DNA from: RYN-230 sp963782185
Lineage (GTDB): Bacteria; Actinomycetota; Actinomycetes; Streptosporangiales; Streptosporangiaceae
NCBI GenBank assembly: GCA_963782185.1
Contig: CAWAJB010000018.1
Span: 1-64,000, forward strand
Length of the DNA stretch: 64,000 nucleotides
Direction: 5' to 3'
Made by a program: the position numbers and the translations under genes. Under the pieces are notes generated by a model. It was not told where the DNA came from and made no database searches. It saw only the letters and a program-made list of their open reading frames with translations. Positions 35,144 through 43,666 of the stretch are shown here, piece by piece (position 1 is the stretch's first letter; every line of letters begins with the position of its first letter).

Positions 35144-35800
35144 GTGCCCGTATCCGAAGCTGAGTCATTGCCGGTTCTCGACGCCCTGCACTCCACCCCG
35201 GCCCGCCGGTACCTGTCTGCCGAGCCCATTCCGGAGGACGTCATCTGGGCCATTCTCGACGCGGCCGTGCGCGGCCCGACCGGCGGAAACCGCCAGGGGT
35301 GGGGCTGGGTCGTGGTCACCGACCCGGCGATCAAGCAGTAGGTGGCCGGGTGGTACCTGGAGGGGTGGAACCGGGCGTACGGCAGCCGGCGGGAGGAGAT
35401 CCTGGCCGCGCCGCCCGGCCCGGACGGGCTGACCCCGCGTTCGTTCCTGGCCGCCGAGCACCTGGCTCATCACATCGCGGATGCCCCGGTGTGGATCTTC
35501 CCGGTGCTGCGCCACGCGGCCGATGCGCACAGCCCCCGGCTGGGCAGCTCGATCTACGGGGCGGTGCAGCAGCTCATCCTGGCCGCCCGGGCCTACGGCG
35601 TGGGCACCACCCTGACCACGCTCTACTCCGGCCACGAGGACGAGGTGCGGGAGCTGCTCGGCCTGCCCGGGGACGCGCTGACCATGGGACTGCTGCCGCT
35701 GGGCTATCCCGCCCGCGGCCGCTGGGCTCAGCCGAAACGCCGCCCCGTGGAAGAGGTGACGCACTGGAACGGGTGGGGAGCCACCCGACGCCGCCCCTGA
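35144..35800 (+). pseudogene. Nitroreductase-family protein interrupted by an in-frame TAG
   Basis: The GTG at 35144 opens a frame with the typical nitroreductase N-terminus: ALHSTPARRYLSAEPIPEDVIWAILDAAVRGPTGGNRQGWGWVVV (flavin-phosphate arginines and the P-T-G-G-N-x-Q loop). A TAG at 35339-35341 stops it after 65 codons. The same frame continues to 35800 with the rest of the fold, GWYLEGWNRAYG, DAPVWIFPVLRH, GSSIYGAVQQLILAARAYGVGTTLTTL and ALTMGLLPLGYP. All else is intact, so the nonsense change is recent, a sequence error, or read through. A full-length product would be an FMN-dependent NAD(P)H oxidoreductase of 218 residues. Confidence 0.8.
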
Positions 35801-36069
35801 CCCAGCGTCAGGCTGGGCGATGGCGCGCGTAATCCCGTGGGTGGGGCCCCGCGCCAGGCGAGCGCGCAACGAGTTGTATCTGTCGTAACTCCTTGCGCTC
35901 TATACGCTACTATGCGTAATAGGAGCCTGGTTGGGATACCGCTCCCGGCCGGAGTGACGGTGCGCCGCGGGGCCCCGACCAGCACCCGCGGTGTGCGTCG
36001 CACCCCTCACTGTCGGCATGTGGGCAATGGCCGCCGCCGGTTCGCCACGACGCTCAGGGAGGAAGCACC

Positions 36070-37251
36070 ATGATCCCAGCCGCCCGACCCCTCCTGGGTG
36101 ATGAGGAATGTGCTGCGGTTGACCGGGTGCTCCGGACCGGGATGATTGCGGGGGGCCCGGAGGTCGCCGCTTTCGAGCAGGAGTTCGGCGCCCATCTGGC
36201 CAGCGGCCGGGCCTGTGTCGCGGTCAGCTCTGGCACGGCCGGCTTGCATCTGGGCCTGCTCGCCGCCGGGGTCGGGCCGGGGGATGAGGTGATCGTCCCG
36301 TCATTCACCTTCGCGGCGACCGCCAACTCCGTCGCGCTGGCCGGCGCCACCCCGGTGTTCGCCGACATCGAGCCCGACCACTTCTGCCTCGACCCCGACG
36401 CGGTCGAGGCCGCGGTGACCGGGCGCACCAAGGGCATCATGCCGGTGCACCTGTACGGCCACCCCGCGGACATGACCCGGCTGGGCGCGGTGGCCAGCCG
36501 GCACGGGCTGGCGATGTACGAGGACGCGGCCCAGGCCCACGGCGCCACCTGGCAAGGCCAGCCGGTCGGCGCCTTCGGCGAATTCGGCATGTTCAGCCTG
36601 TACCCGACCAAGAACATGACCTCAGGCGAAGGCGGCATGGTGTCCTGTACGGGCGGCCAGGTGGCCCGCATGATGGCGCTGCTGCGCAATCAGGGCGTGG
36701 AACGCAGGTATGACAACGAGATCGTCGGCTTCAACGCGCGGATGACCGACGTGCACGCGGCCATCGGCCGGGTCCAGCTGGCCGAGCTGCCCGGCTGGAC
36801 CCAGCAGCGCCAGGACAACGCCAAATTCCTCGACGCCAACCTGGCCGGCGTCGTGATACCGCCGGTGGCCGACGGCGCCATCCACGTCTACCACCAGTAC
36901 ACGATCAGGGTCCCAGGCGACCGCGACGGGTTCGCCAGGGCGCTGGCCAGCGAGCACGGCGTCGGCACCGGAATCTACTACCGCACCCCCACCCACCGGC
37001 TGTCATCATTCCATCTCAGCCTCGACCTCCCCGAGACCGAACGCGCCGCCCGCGAAGTACTATCCCTGCCCGTCCACCACGCCCTATCCCCCGACGACCT
37101 CGAAACCATCGCAGACGCCGTCAACACCATCGCCAGAGCCGGTGTGTTAGGGCCACCTCGTGAGCTGCATGGCGGTGCGGTGGAAGTGGAGCCGGTGACC
37201 AGGATCGAACTGGTGACCTGCCGTTTACAAGACGGCTGCTCTGCCAACTGA
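36070..37251 (+). CDS. DegT/DnrJ/EryC1 aminotransferase family protein
   Basis: A PLP-dependent sugar aminotransferase-type protein. MIPAARPLLGDEECAAVDRVLRTGMIAGGPEVAAFE, SSGTAGLHLGLLAAGVGPGDEVIVPSFTFAATANSV, EDAAQAHGATW and the PLP-lysine loop FSLYPTKNMTSGEGGMV are all present, as is the GFNARMTDVHAAIGRVQL segment. The family homology ends near residue 360. The reading frame then continues about 34 codons into the antisense of tRNA-Thr before its first stop, giving an unrelated tail. The GGAGG-like leader and the ATG at 36070 fix the start. Members make amino sugars for surface glycans or antibiotics, and no sugar operon is nearby. Confidence 0.85.
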   Translation: MIPAARPLLGDEECAAVDRVLRTGMIAGGPEVAAFEQEFGAHLASGRACVAVSSGTAGLHLGLLAAGVGPGDEVIVPSFTFAATANSVALAGATPVFADIEPDHFCLDPDAVEAAVTGRTKGIMPVHLYGHPADMTRLGAVASRHGLAMYEDAAQAHGATWQGQPVGAFGEFGMFSLYPTKNMTSGEGGMVSCTGGQVARMMALLRNQGVERRYDNEIVGFNARMTDVHAAIGRVQLAELPGWTQQRQDNAKFLDANLAGVVIPPVADGAIHVYHQYTIRVPGDRDGFARALASEHGVGTGIYYRTPTHRLSSFHLSLDLPETERAAREVLSLPVHHALSPDDLETIADAVNTIARAGVLGPPRELHGGAVEVEPVTRIELVTCRLQDGCSAN

Positions 37252-37262
37252 GCTACACCGGC
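37187..37262 (-). tRNA. tRNA-Thr (anticodon TGT)
   Basis: The minus strand folds as a cloverleaf. The acceptor GCCGGTG pairs with CACCGGC. The D arm is GCTCAGTTGGCAGAGC. The anticodon stem-loop CCGTC-TTGTAAA-CGG region puts TGT in the loop (CTTGTAA). The T arm contains GTTCGATCC. The discriminator is T and the 3' CCA is encoded (37187-37189). The mature body is 37190-37262. The 3' half lies opposite the end of the DegT-family frame. Confidence 0.95.
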
Positions 37263-37482
37263 GGGCTCGCTGAATCGTAGCCGACCGGCAGCCGGACGGG
37301 CGCGGCAGCAGCACAGCCAGGGCATCTGCCCCCTGCGGCCCCGTCCCGGATCCGTCCCGAGTCCGCCACGGCCCCGTCCCGCTTCAGATCACTTCTCGTC
37401 ACCCCGGGGGAGCATTCCGCGAATCTTCGTCCCGCCGGGGGGAGCCAAATCTTCGGTTTACCACGTACTATCCGCTAAACGC

Positions 37483-37506
37483 GGTCACAAGGTCACAAGG
37501 TCACGA
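37483..37506. repeat. Three 8-bp iterons ahead of the first MEDS gene
   Basis: GGTCACAA, GGTCACAA and GGTCACGA follow each other without gaps and end 13 bases before the MEDS start codon. An ordered array this close to a start looks like a regulator-binding site or leader element. Confidence 0.6.
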
Positions 37507-37519
37507 GGCGGTGGGGCGG

Positions 37520-38158
37520 ATGACCGGACCCGTACCTAGCGGTATCGATCAGATCGGACTGCTGCCGGGCAGCCACGTCTGCGCGTTCTACCGCGGGGAC
37601 ACCGATCGGGACCGGCTGCTCAGCGGTTACCTCGGCGCGGGGCTGACCGCCGGAGACAAGTGCATCTGCGTGGTGGACTCCGCGGACACCGCGCAGCGGC
37701 TCGAGTCGCTGCCCCGGGCCTGCGGCGAGCCCGGGCCCTACACCGGGCAGCTGGACATCCACCTGCCCGAATCGACCTACCTGGCCGGCGGGGAGTTCAC
37801 CACCAGCGACATGCTCACGTTCTGGACCGAGAGCATGGTCAAGGCCGAGATCGAGGGGTACACCTTCTGCCGGCTGGTGGGCGAGATGACCTGGGCGCTG
37901 CGTGACGCGCCGGGAGTGGAGCACCTGGTCAGCTACGAGTCGGAGCTGAACCGCGTGACGCCCGGCTACCCCGTCGTCGTGCTGTGCCTGTACGACCTGG
38001 ACCGGTTCAGCGGCGAGGTCGTGGTCAACGTGGTCAAGACCCACCCCCAGGTGCTGGTCCAGGGCATCCTCGTCGAGAACCCGTACTACGTCGGGCCGGA
38101 TGAGTTCCTCAGCTCCGCGGATCCGGAGCCCGCGAACCCCAGGTCGGCGAGTGCCTGA
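37520..38158 (+). CDS. MEDS-domain sensor protein 1
   Basis: A 212-residue protein made of a single MEDS domain (methanogen/methylotroph DcmR sensory domain). It has the opening GSHVCAFYRGDTDRDRLLSGYLGAGL with a conserved His19/Cys21, GDKCICVVDSADT, then the FWTESMVKAEIEGYTFCRLVGEMTWAL and YESELNRV blocks and PQVLVQGILVENPYY. DcmR, the founding member, regulates dichloromethane use, and the domain is thought to bind small hydrocarbon derivatives. This copy has no DNA-binding part and precedes the PucR-type gene by 12 bases, so it probably acts with it. The ATG at 37520 follows GGTGGGGCGG. Confidence 0.82.
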   Translation: MTGPVPSGIDQIGLLPGSHVCAFYRGDTDRDRLLSGYLGAGLTAGDKCICVVDSADTAQRLESLPRACGEPGPYTGQLDIHLPESTYLAGGEFTTSDMLTFWTESMVKAEIEGYTFCRLVGEMTWALRDAPGVEHLVSYESELNRVTPGYPVVVLCLYDLDRFSGEVVVNVVKTHPQVLVQGILVENPYYVGPDEFLSSADPEPANPRSASA

Positions 38159-38170
38159 CCGGCCGCGCGA

Positions 38171-39931
38171 ATGACCGCCGAGCAAACGACGAGGAACACC
38201 AGGCCCTCGGACACCGCGGCCGTGGTGCGGCTGCCCCGGCGGCCCGCCGGCGCGGGCGGGGCAGGCGGCGGCGACCTGCGCGAGCGGCTCGGTGAGTTCC
38301 GGGCCCTGCTGGTGATCTCGCTGCTGATGACCGAGTCGGTCAACGAGGAGCAGATCCTGGAGCTCGCCGCGTCCAGCGCCCCCGGGCTCGGCCCGGGGCG
38401 GATCGAGGGCTACGGCTTCACCGACGGCCAGTGGCGTCCCGGGCCCGGCCAGCCCGCGGCCGCGGCCGACGGCCTGACCAGGCAGCTGGCCGCGCTGGCC
38501 AGCGCGGGGGGCGCGGGGGGCGCAGTAGACCTGCCCGGCCGCCCCTGGGCCTGGGCCTACCCGCTGCGCGGCGTCGGCGGACTGCTCGGCCACCTGGTCG
38601 CCTCCTGCGACGAGGAACCCTCCGCCGAGCAGCGGTTCATGATCCAGGTCATCGCCCAGCAGACCGGGGTGGCGGTGTCCAACGCCCGGCTGCACGCCCG
38701 GGAGCGTGCCACCGCGGCCGAGCTCGCCGCCACCAACGAGGCGCTCGCCGAGACCGTCACCACCCTGCAGCGCAGCATGGCCATCCACCAGCGGCTCACC
38801 CGGGTGGCGGTGTCCGGGGAAGGCCAGCCGGGCATCGCCAAGGCCCTGCACGAGCTCACCGGGATGCCGGTCGCGATCGAGGACCGCTACGGCAACCTGA
38901 CCGCCTGGGCCGGCCCGGGCCGGCCGGACCCGTACCCGAAAGAATCCTTCGCCAAGCGCGAGCATGTGCTCCGCCGGCTGATGCGGGCCAGCTCACCGAC
39001 ACGGGACGGGGAGCGGCTCATCCTGCTCGCCTCGCCGCGCACCGACGTGATGGGGGTCCTGGCCCTCATCGACCCGCAACGGCGCGCGGACCACGCCGAC
39101 CTGGTCGCGCTGGAGCACGGCGCGACCGTGCTGTCCATGGAGCTGGCCCGGCTGCGCGGCATCGCCGACGCGGAACTGCGGCTGCGCCGTGACCTGGTCC
39201 ATGACCTGCTGGCCGGGACCGACGACGAGAGCGCGCTGACCCGCGCCGAGGCCCTGGACTACGACCTGCGGCGGCCGCACCGGGTCGTGATCGTGGAGGG
39301 CAAGGGCCGGGCCCGGGCCCACGACGCCCTGCTGAGCGCGGTCCGCCGGGCCATGCGCCAGGCCCGGCAGGAGGGGCTGTTCGAGACCTGGTCCGGCAAC
39401 GTGGCGGTGATCACCGCGGGCCAGGCCGACTGGGAGCAGCTGCGCCGCGCGGTCATGTCCGATCTCGGCGGCCAGGTCTGCCTGGGGGTGGGCGGCGCCG
39501 CGGCCCGTCCCTCGGAGCTGACCCGCTCCCTGCGCGAGGCGGGCCTCGCGCTGCGGCTGCAGAAGACGCTGCTGCCCGGCAACAGCGCCTGCGAGTACCC
39601 CAAGCTCGGCATCTTCCGGATGCTGGCCGCCATCCCGGACCTCACCGACGTGGACTCGTTCGTCCGCGAATGGCTCGGCAGCCTGCTCGACTACGACGCG
39701 CGCCGCAAGGCCGAACTGGTGCACACGCTCACCCAGTACCTGGAGCACGGCGGCAACTACGACGCGACCGCCGCCGAGCTGTCCGTGCACAAGAGCACGC
39801 TGAAATACCGGCTGCAGCGGATCCGCGAGCTCACCGGGCTGGAGCTGAACGACCCCGACGTGCACTTCAACCTGCAACTCGCCACCCGGGCCTGGGGCAC
39901 TTTGCAGGCGCTGCACGACGAGCAGTATTGA
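38171..39931 (+). CDS. PucR/CdaR-type transcriptional regulator 1 with GAF domains
   Basis: A 586-residue regulator. An N-terminal GAF-like domain (about residues 45-185) ends with QVIAQQTGVAVSNARLHARE. A coiled segment (TAAELAATNEALAETVTTLQRSM) joins it to a second sensory region (ELTGMPVAIEDRYGNLTAW, to about residue 340). A GGDEF-like module (about 365-480) follows. The end is the PucR-type helix-turn-helix AELSVHKSTLKYRLQRIRELTG (about 540-565) with LQLATRAWGTL. It lies directly behind MEDS 1 and ahead of the epoxide-carboxylase-like genes, so it is a good candidate for their activator. A close paralogue lies at 43667-45415. Confidence 0.88.
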   Translation: MTAEQTTRNTRPSDTAAVVRLPRRPAGAGGAGGGDLRERLGEFRALLVISLLMTESVNEEQILELAASSAPGLGPGRIEGYGFTDGQWRPGPGQPAAAADGLTRQLAALASAGGAGGAVDLPGRPWAWAYPLRGVGGLLGHLVASCDEEPSAEQRFMIQVIAQQTGVAVSNARLHARERATAAELAATNEALAETVTTLQRSMAIHQRLTRVAVSGEGQPGIAKALHELTGMPVAIEDRYGNLTAWAGPGRPDPYPKESFAKREHVLRRLMRASSPTRDGERLILLASPRTDVMGVLALIDPQRRADHADLVALEHGATVLSMELARLRGIADAELRLRRDLVHDLLAGTDDESALTRAEALDYDLRRPHRVVIVEGKGRARAHDALLSAVRRAMRQARQEGLFETWSGNVAVITAGQADWEQLRRAVMSDLGGQVCLGVGGAAARPSELTRSLREAGLALRLQKTLLPGNSACEYPKLGIFRMLAAIPDLTDVDSFVREWLGSLLDYDARRKAELVHTLTQYLEHGGNYDATAAELSVHKSTLKYRLQRIRELTGLELNDPDVHFNLQLATRAWGTLQALHDEQY

Positions 39932-39932
39932 T

Positions 39933-39952
39933 CCGGGGGGCGACCCCCCTGG
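39933..39952 (+). terminator. GC hairpin right after the PucR 1 stop
   Basis: CC-GGGGGG-CGA-CCCCCC-T-GG forms a tight stem directly after the TGA at 39929-39931. It has no T run, as usual in this GC range. It would separate the regulator transcript from the enzyme genes. Confidence 0.5.
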
Positions 39953-40161
39953 ACCCCCGCTCGCCGCTGCGCGCCGAACGCCGGCTCGGCGAGCACCCGC
40001 CTGCGGCGGGCCCCGCCTCCCCGGCGCGCGCGCACGCTACGCCCCCCTGAACCCCGAAGGGCGACGCCCGGGCCGTTCTTCGTCCCCCGGTGACCTGCCC
40101 CGCCGGCGCAACGCTGGCGATGCTGAACAGGCAGCCAGCCACCGGCATCGAGGGGTCACCG

Positions 40162-41820
40162 ATGATCGACGTACGCCACCCGGCCGACGGATTCAGGTCT
40201 TTGCGGGCGCGGATCGCCGCGCTCGGGACGCTCGGCGCGCGTGACCGCGGCGCGGACGGCACCCCCCTGACCGTGGGCGAGTGGGCGCTGCTCATCGACG
40301 ACATCGTCGACCACCCGGCGGACAACACCGAGGGCCTGTGGAACGTGGCCGGCCCGGATGAGGACGACCGCGAGTACGACGCGATCTTCGTGGGCGGCGG
40401 CGCCGCCGGCCGGTTCGGCTCGGCCTTCCTGAAGGCCCGCGGCGGCCGCCAGCTCACCATCGACGCATGGCCGTTCCTGGGCGGCTCCTGCCCGCACCAG
40501 GCCTGCGTGCCGCACCACCTGTTCTCCGAGGCGGCCCGGGAGATGGACCTGGCCCGGCACATGCAAGGACGCCTCTGGTACCCGCCGTTCGACGAGAAGC
40601 GGGCCAGCATCCAGGAGATCGTGGACCTGTTCAAGGCCGGGCGGATGTACCCGCACGCCATCATGAACTGGCAGTCCAAAGAGCAGCTGGACATGGAGTT
40701 CATCCTCAACACCCCGGCCACGATCATCGACGCCCGCACGGTCGAGGTCGAGGGGCAGCGGTTCACAGCGCGCAACCTGGTGCTGTGCACCGGCGCGCGG
40801 ACCCGGTACCCGGACATCCCCGGCATCCGGGCCAAGGGCGTGTACGACTTCGCCACGCTGATCGAGGACCTGGACTACGAGCCGAACCGCTGCGTGATCA
40901 TCGGCGGGTCCAAGGTGGCGCTGGAGTACGGGTCGTTCTTCCAGGCCACCGGCTGCCAGACCACGATCCTGACCCGCAGCCCGCTGATGGAGACGGCCAG
41001 CCTGCACCACGTGGACTCAGGGCTGCGTGACTACGTCGTGGACATGATGAAAGACCGGGGCATCGAGATCATCGAGGGCGCCGAACCGCTCGAGGTGCTC
41101 GGCAACGGCAAGGTCACCGGGGTCCGGTACACCGAGCCGGGCGGCGCGGTCCGGGAGATCGACACCGACTTCGTGTTCGTCGGCACCGGGGAGCGCCCTG
41201 ACCTGTCCATGTACGCGCCGCTCGGGCTGGTCACCGACGAGCGCGGGTTCGTGATCGCGGACACCCACATGCGCACCTCGGTGCCTGGCGTGTACGCGGC
41301 CGGCGACCTGGTCGGGCCGCCGATGGAGATGTTCAAGGCCCGCAAGTGCGGGGTCGGCGCGGCCCGCAACATCATGGGCGAGGACTACGAGTTCGATTAC
41401 ACCTCCTACCCCGACTTCCTGCACACCACCTACGAGGTGACCTGGTGCGGCCTGTCCGAGGCCGAAGCGAAGCAGAAGTACCGGAACGTTATCAAGATCC
41501 AGATGCCGCCGGACGACGCGGACCCGGAGACGTTCGCGCTCCCGGCCGCCGAGGGGTCGATGCTGTACGCGTTCACCCGGCCGGTGCTGTCCGGCTGGCT
41601 CAAGCTGGTCATCGACGCGGACAGCCGCAAGGTCCTCGGCGCACACCATGTCGGCTACGGGGCCAAGGACGCGTTCCAGTACATCGACTACCTGATCCGC
41701 CGGCCTGAGGGCTTCACCATGGACGAGATGGCCGAGCTGAACGAGCTGTTCCTCAACCCGGAGCACTTCATCCAGCTGTGCCGGCTGCGGGCGGGCCAGC
41801 GCAGTCCGGTGAACCTGTGA
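40162..41820 (+). CDS. xecC: 2-ketopropyl-CoM oxidoreductase/carboxylase-like flavoenzyme
   Basis: 552 residues from the ATG at 40162. In epoxide-degrading bacteria this disulfide-oxidoreductase-family flavoenzyme cleaves the C-S bond of 2-ketopropyl-coenzyme M with NADPH and carboxylates the product to acetoacetate. After a short N-terminal helix (LTVGEWALLIDDIV) comes the FAD site AIFVGGGAAGRFGSAFL. Next is the redox pair Cys110-PHQA-Cys115 with His112 and the CVPHHLFSEAA block. At the C-terminus, NELFLNPEHFIQLCRLRAG supplies the Phe530/His535 pair that replaces the His-Glu dyad of glutathione and lipoamide reductases and is diagnostic of 2-KPCC. The next gene overlaps it (GTGA). The true keto substrate may differ from 2-ketopropyl-CoM. 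Confidence 0.88.
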   Translation: MIDVRHPADGFRSLRARIAALGTLGARDRGADGTPLTVGEWALLIDDIVDHPADNTEGLWNVAGPDEDDREYDAIFVGGGAAGRFGSAFLKARGGRQLTIDAWPFLGGSCPHQACVPHHLFSEAAREMDLARHMQGRLWYPPFDEKRASIQEIVDLFKAGRMYPHAIMNWQSKEQLDMEFILNTPATIIDARTVEVEGQRFTARNLVLCTGARTRYPDIPGIRAKGVYDFATLIEDLDYEPNRCVIIGGSKVALEYGSFFQATGCQTTILTRSPLMETASLHHVDSGLRDYVVDMMKDRGIEIIEGAEPLEVLGNGKVTGVRYTEPGGAVREIDTDFVFVGTGERPDLSMYAPLGLVTDERGFVIADTHMRTSVPGVYAAGDLVGPPMEMFKARKCGVGAARNIMGEDYEFDYTSYPDFLHTTYEVTWCGLSEAEAKQKYRNVIKIQMPPDDADPETFALPAAEGSMLYAFTRPVLSGWLKLVIDADSRKVLGAHHVGYGAKDAFQYIDYLIRRPEGFTMDEMAELNELFLNPEHFIQLCRLRAGQRSPVNL

Positions 41821-42557
41821 CGGCACCGGCCGCTACCCCCCGGGTGGCCGTGGTCACCGGGGGCGCCTCGGGGATCGGGCTGGCCACCTGCGGGCGGCTG
41901 CGCGACGAGGGGTTCGCAGTCGCCGCGCTGGACATGAAACCGGAGGGCGCGGCGGAGGCGGCGGCCATGACCCTGCGCTGCGACGTCACCGGGGAAGACG
42001 ACGTGGCCCGAGCCATGGACCAGGTCGCGGAAAGACTCGGCCCCATCGACGTGCTGGTCAACAACGCGGGCATCACCGGCTCCCAGGCCGCGGCCCGCTG
42101 CCACGAGACCCCGGTGGCGGAGTGGGACCGGGTCCAGGCGGTCAACGTGCGCGGCCCGTTCCTGTGCAGCCGCGCGGTGCTGCCGTCCATGATCGCCCGC
42201 GGATCCGGGCACATCATCACGATCGCGTCGGTGGCCGGCCTGATCGCGTTCCCGGGCCGGTGCGCGTACACCGCCTCCAAGGGCGCGGCGCTGATGCTCA
42301 CCCGGTCGATCGCGGTGGACTACGCGGCGGCGGGGATCCGGGCCAACGCCATCTGCCCCGGCATGGTCTACACCCCGATGACCAGCTGGCGGCTGGACCA
42401 GCCGGATCTGCGGGCGGCGGTGGAGGAGCGGATCCCGGCCGGCCGGGTGGCCGAGCCGGCGGAGATCGCGGACGCGGTCGCGTTGCTGGCTTCGGGGCGG
42501 CTCGGCTACATGACCGGTCACCCGCTGGTCCTGGACGGCGGGATGTCCGCGCTCTAG
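41817..42557 (+). CDS. xecD: R-2-hydroxypropyl-CoM dehydrogenase-like SDR
   Basis: A short-chain dehydrogenase of 246 residues, starting at a GTG that overlaps the xecC stop. The NAD site is GGASGIG and NNAG is present. Compared with the R-hydroxypropyl-CoM dehydrogenase of Xanthobacter, every key residue is kept with a shift of exactly four: Ser138, Tyr151 and Lys155 (catalytic), and Arg148 and Arg192 (the two arginines that clasp the CoM sulfonate). The segments AFPGRCAYTASKG and SWRLDQPDLR around these arginines are distinctive. It should oxidise the R-2-hydroxyalkyl-CoM thioether to the ketone used by the preceding enzyme. Confidence 0.88.
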   Translation: MTAPAATPRVAVVTGGASGIGLATCGRLRDEGFAVAALDMKPEGAAEAAAMTLRCDVTGEDDVARAMDQVAERLGPIDVLVNNAGITGSQAAARCHETPVAEWDRVQAVNVRGPFLCSRAVLPSMIARGSGHIITIASVAGLIAFPGRCAYTASKGAALMLTRSIAVDYAAAGIRANAICPGMVYTPMTSWRLDQPDLRAAVEERIPAGRVAEPAEIADAVALLASGRLGYMTGHPLVLDGGMSAL

Positions 42558-42609
42558 GTGAGGGCGGTACGGCGGATGGTTTTCGTTGCGGAGAAGAAGG
42601 CGGGACACG

Positions 42610-43383
42610 ATGACGGGCAAGCTGGCCGGTAAGACAGCCGTGGTGACGGGGGCGGGCTCGGGCATCGGGCGGGCCGCCGCGGCCCTGTTCGCGCGGGAGG
42701 GGGCGGCGGTCGCGGTGCTGGACCTCAACGCCGACGCGGCCAAGGACGCGGCGCAGCAGATCACCGCCTCCGGCGGCACGGCGCTCGCCGTCGCGGCCAA
42801 CGTCGCCGACCGGCTGCAGGTCACCAGTGCATTCGAACAGATCCGCAACGAATACCGCCGCGTGGACATCCTTTACAACAACGCCGGTGTGAACAGCAGC
42901 GGGTCGGTCGTCAACGCCACGGAAGACGACTGGGACCGGAGCTTCGCGGTCAACGCCAAGGGCACGTTCCTGTGCTCCCAGGCCGCCGCGCCCTCCATGG
43001 TGGCCTCGGGCGGGGGGTCGATCATCAACCAGGGCTCGGTCGCCGCGCTGGTCGGCGTGGCGAACTTTGCCTCCTACTGCGCGTCCAAGGGCGCCGTGGT
43101 CGCGCTCACCCGGTCCATGTCCGTGGACCTGGCCCCGCGTGGGGTGCGGGTCAACGTGATCTGCCCGGGCACCGTGTACACGCCGCTGATGGAGCCGATG
43201 CTGCGGGCCCGCGGCGGCGGGGACATGGAGGCCGGGCTGGCGCTGACCGTGGCCAAGTACCCGATCGGGCGGCTCGGCACCCCGGAGGAGATCGCCGCGG
43301 TGGCGCTGTTCCTGGCCAGCGACGACTCCTCGTTCCTGACCGGCTCGGTGATCACCGCGGACGGCGGCATGACCTCCCAGTAG
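42610..43383 (+). CDS. xecE: S-2-hydroxypropyl-CoM dehydrogenase-like SDR
   Basis: A 257-residue short-chain dehydrogenase. NAD site GAGSGIG, catalytic Ser143, Tyr156 and Lys160 (SYCASKG), the same numbers as in the Xanthobacter S-enzyme. Further matches are SVAALVGVANFASYCASKGAVVALTRSM, RVNVICPGTVYTPL and VAKYPIGRLGTPEEIA. The lysine in AKYPIGR (Lys216), which in the S-enzyme helps bind the CoM sulfonate, is kept. The partner arginine three residues earlier is threonine (Thr213), so substrate handling could differ. It follows xecD by 52 bases in the same operon. Paired R and S enzymes process both enantiomers formed when an epoxide is opened. Confidence 0.8.
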   Translation: MTGKLAGKTAVVTGAGSGIGRAAAALFAREGAAVAVLDLNADAAKDAAQQITASGGTALAVAANVADRLQVTSAFEQIRNEYRRVDILYNNAGVNSSGSVVNATEDDWDRSFAVNAKGTFLCSQAAAPSMVASGGGSIINQGSVAALVGVANFASYCASKGAVVALTRSMSVDLAPRGVRVNVICPGTVYTPLMEPMLRARGGGDMEAGLALTVAKYPIGRLGTPEEIAAVALFLASDDSSFLTGSVITADGGMTSQ

Positions 43384-43467
43384 CCCCGTACCACCATCAG
43401 CCCCGCAGCCCCGGACTCCCCCCACTCCCCGCTCTCCCCCACTCCCCCGCATCTCCCCCATTCCCTT

Positions 43468-43517
43468 CGTGATCATGGGCTTGCTGTTGCTATAGCCACA
43501 GCAAGCCCATGATCACG
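43468..43517. terminator. Perfect 20-bp palindromic hairpin after xecE
   Basis: Arms 43468-43487 (starting CGTGATCATGGGCTTG) and 43498-43517 pair perfectly around the ten-base loop TGCTATAGCC. It follows a 70-base pyrimidine-rich tract (about 43397-43467) and precedes the second PucR gene. It is a strong candidate terminator, possibly bidirectional, or a repeated palindromic element. Confidence 0.7.
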
Positions 43518-43666
43518 GGGCAAGCCGGGCGGCGGAACGTGGCCCGGGAAGACCAACCTGTCCTGGCAGGACAGGATCCGGGGCGGAGTTTGCCCCCGGG
43601 CTCGGTTAGTTCTGGCCCCGAGAAGATCTACGCTCCGGGTGAGCCGATCCACGGGGCGGTGGAAGC

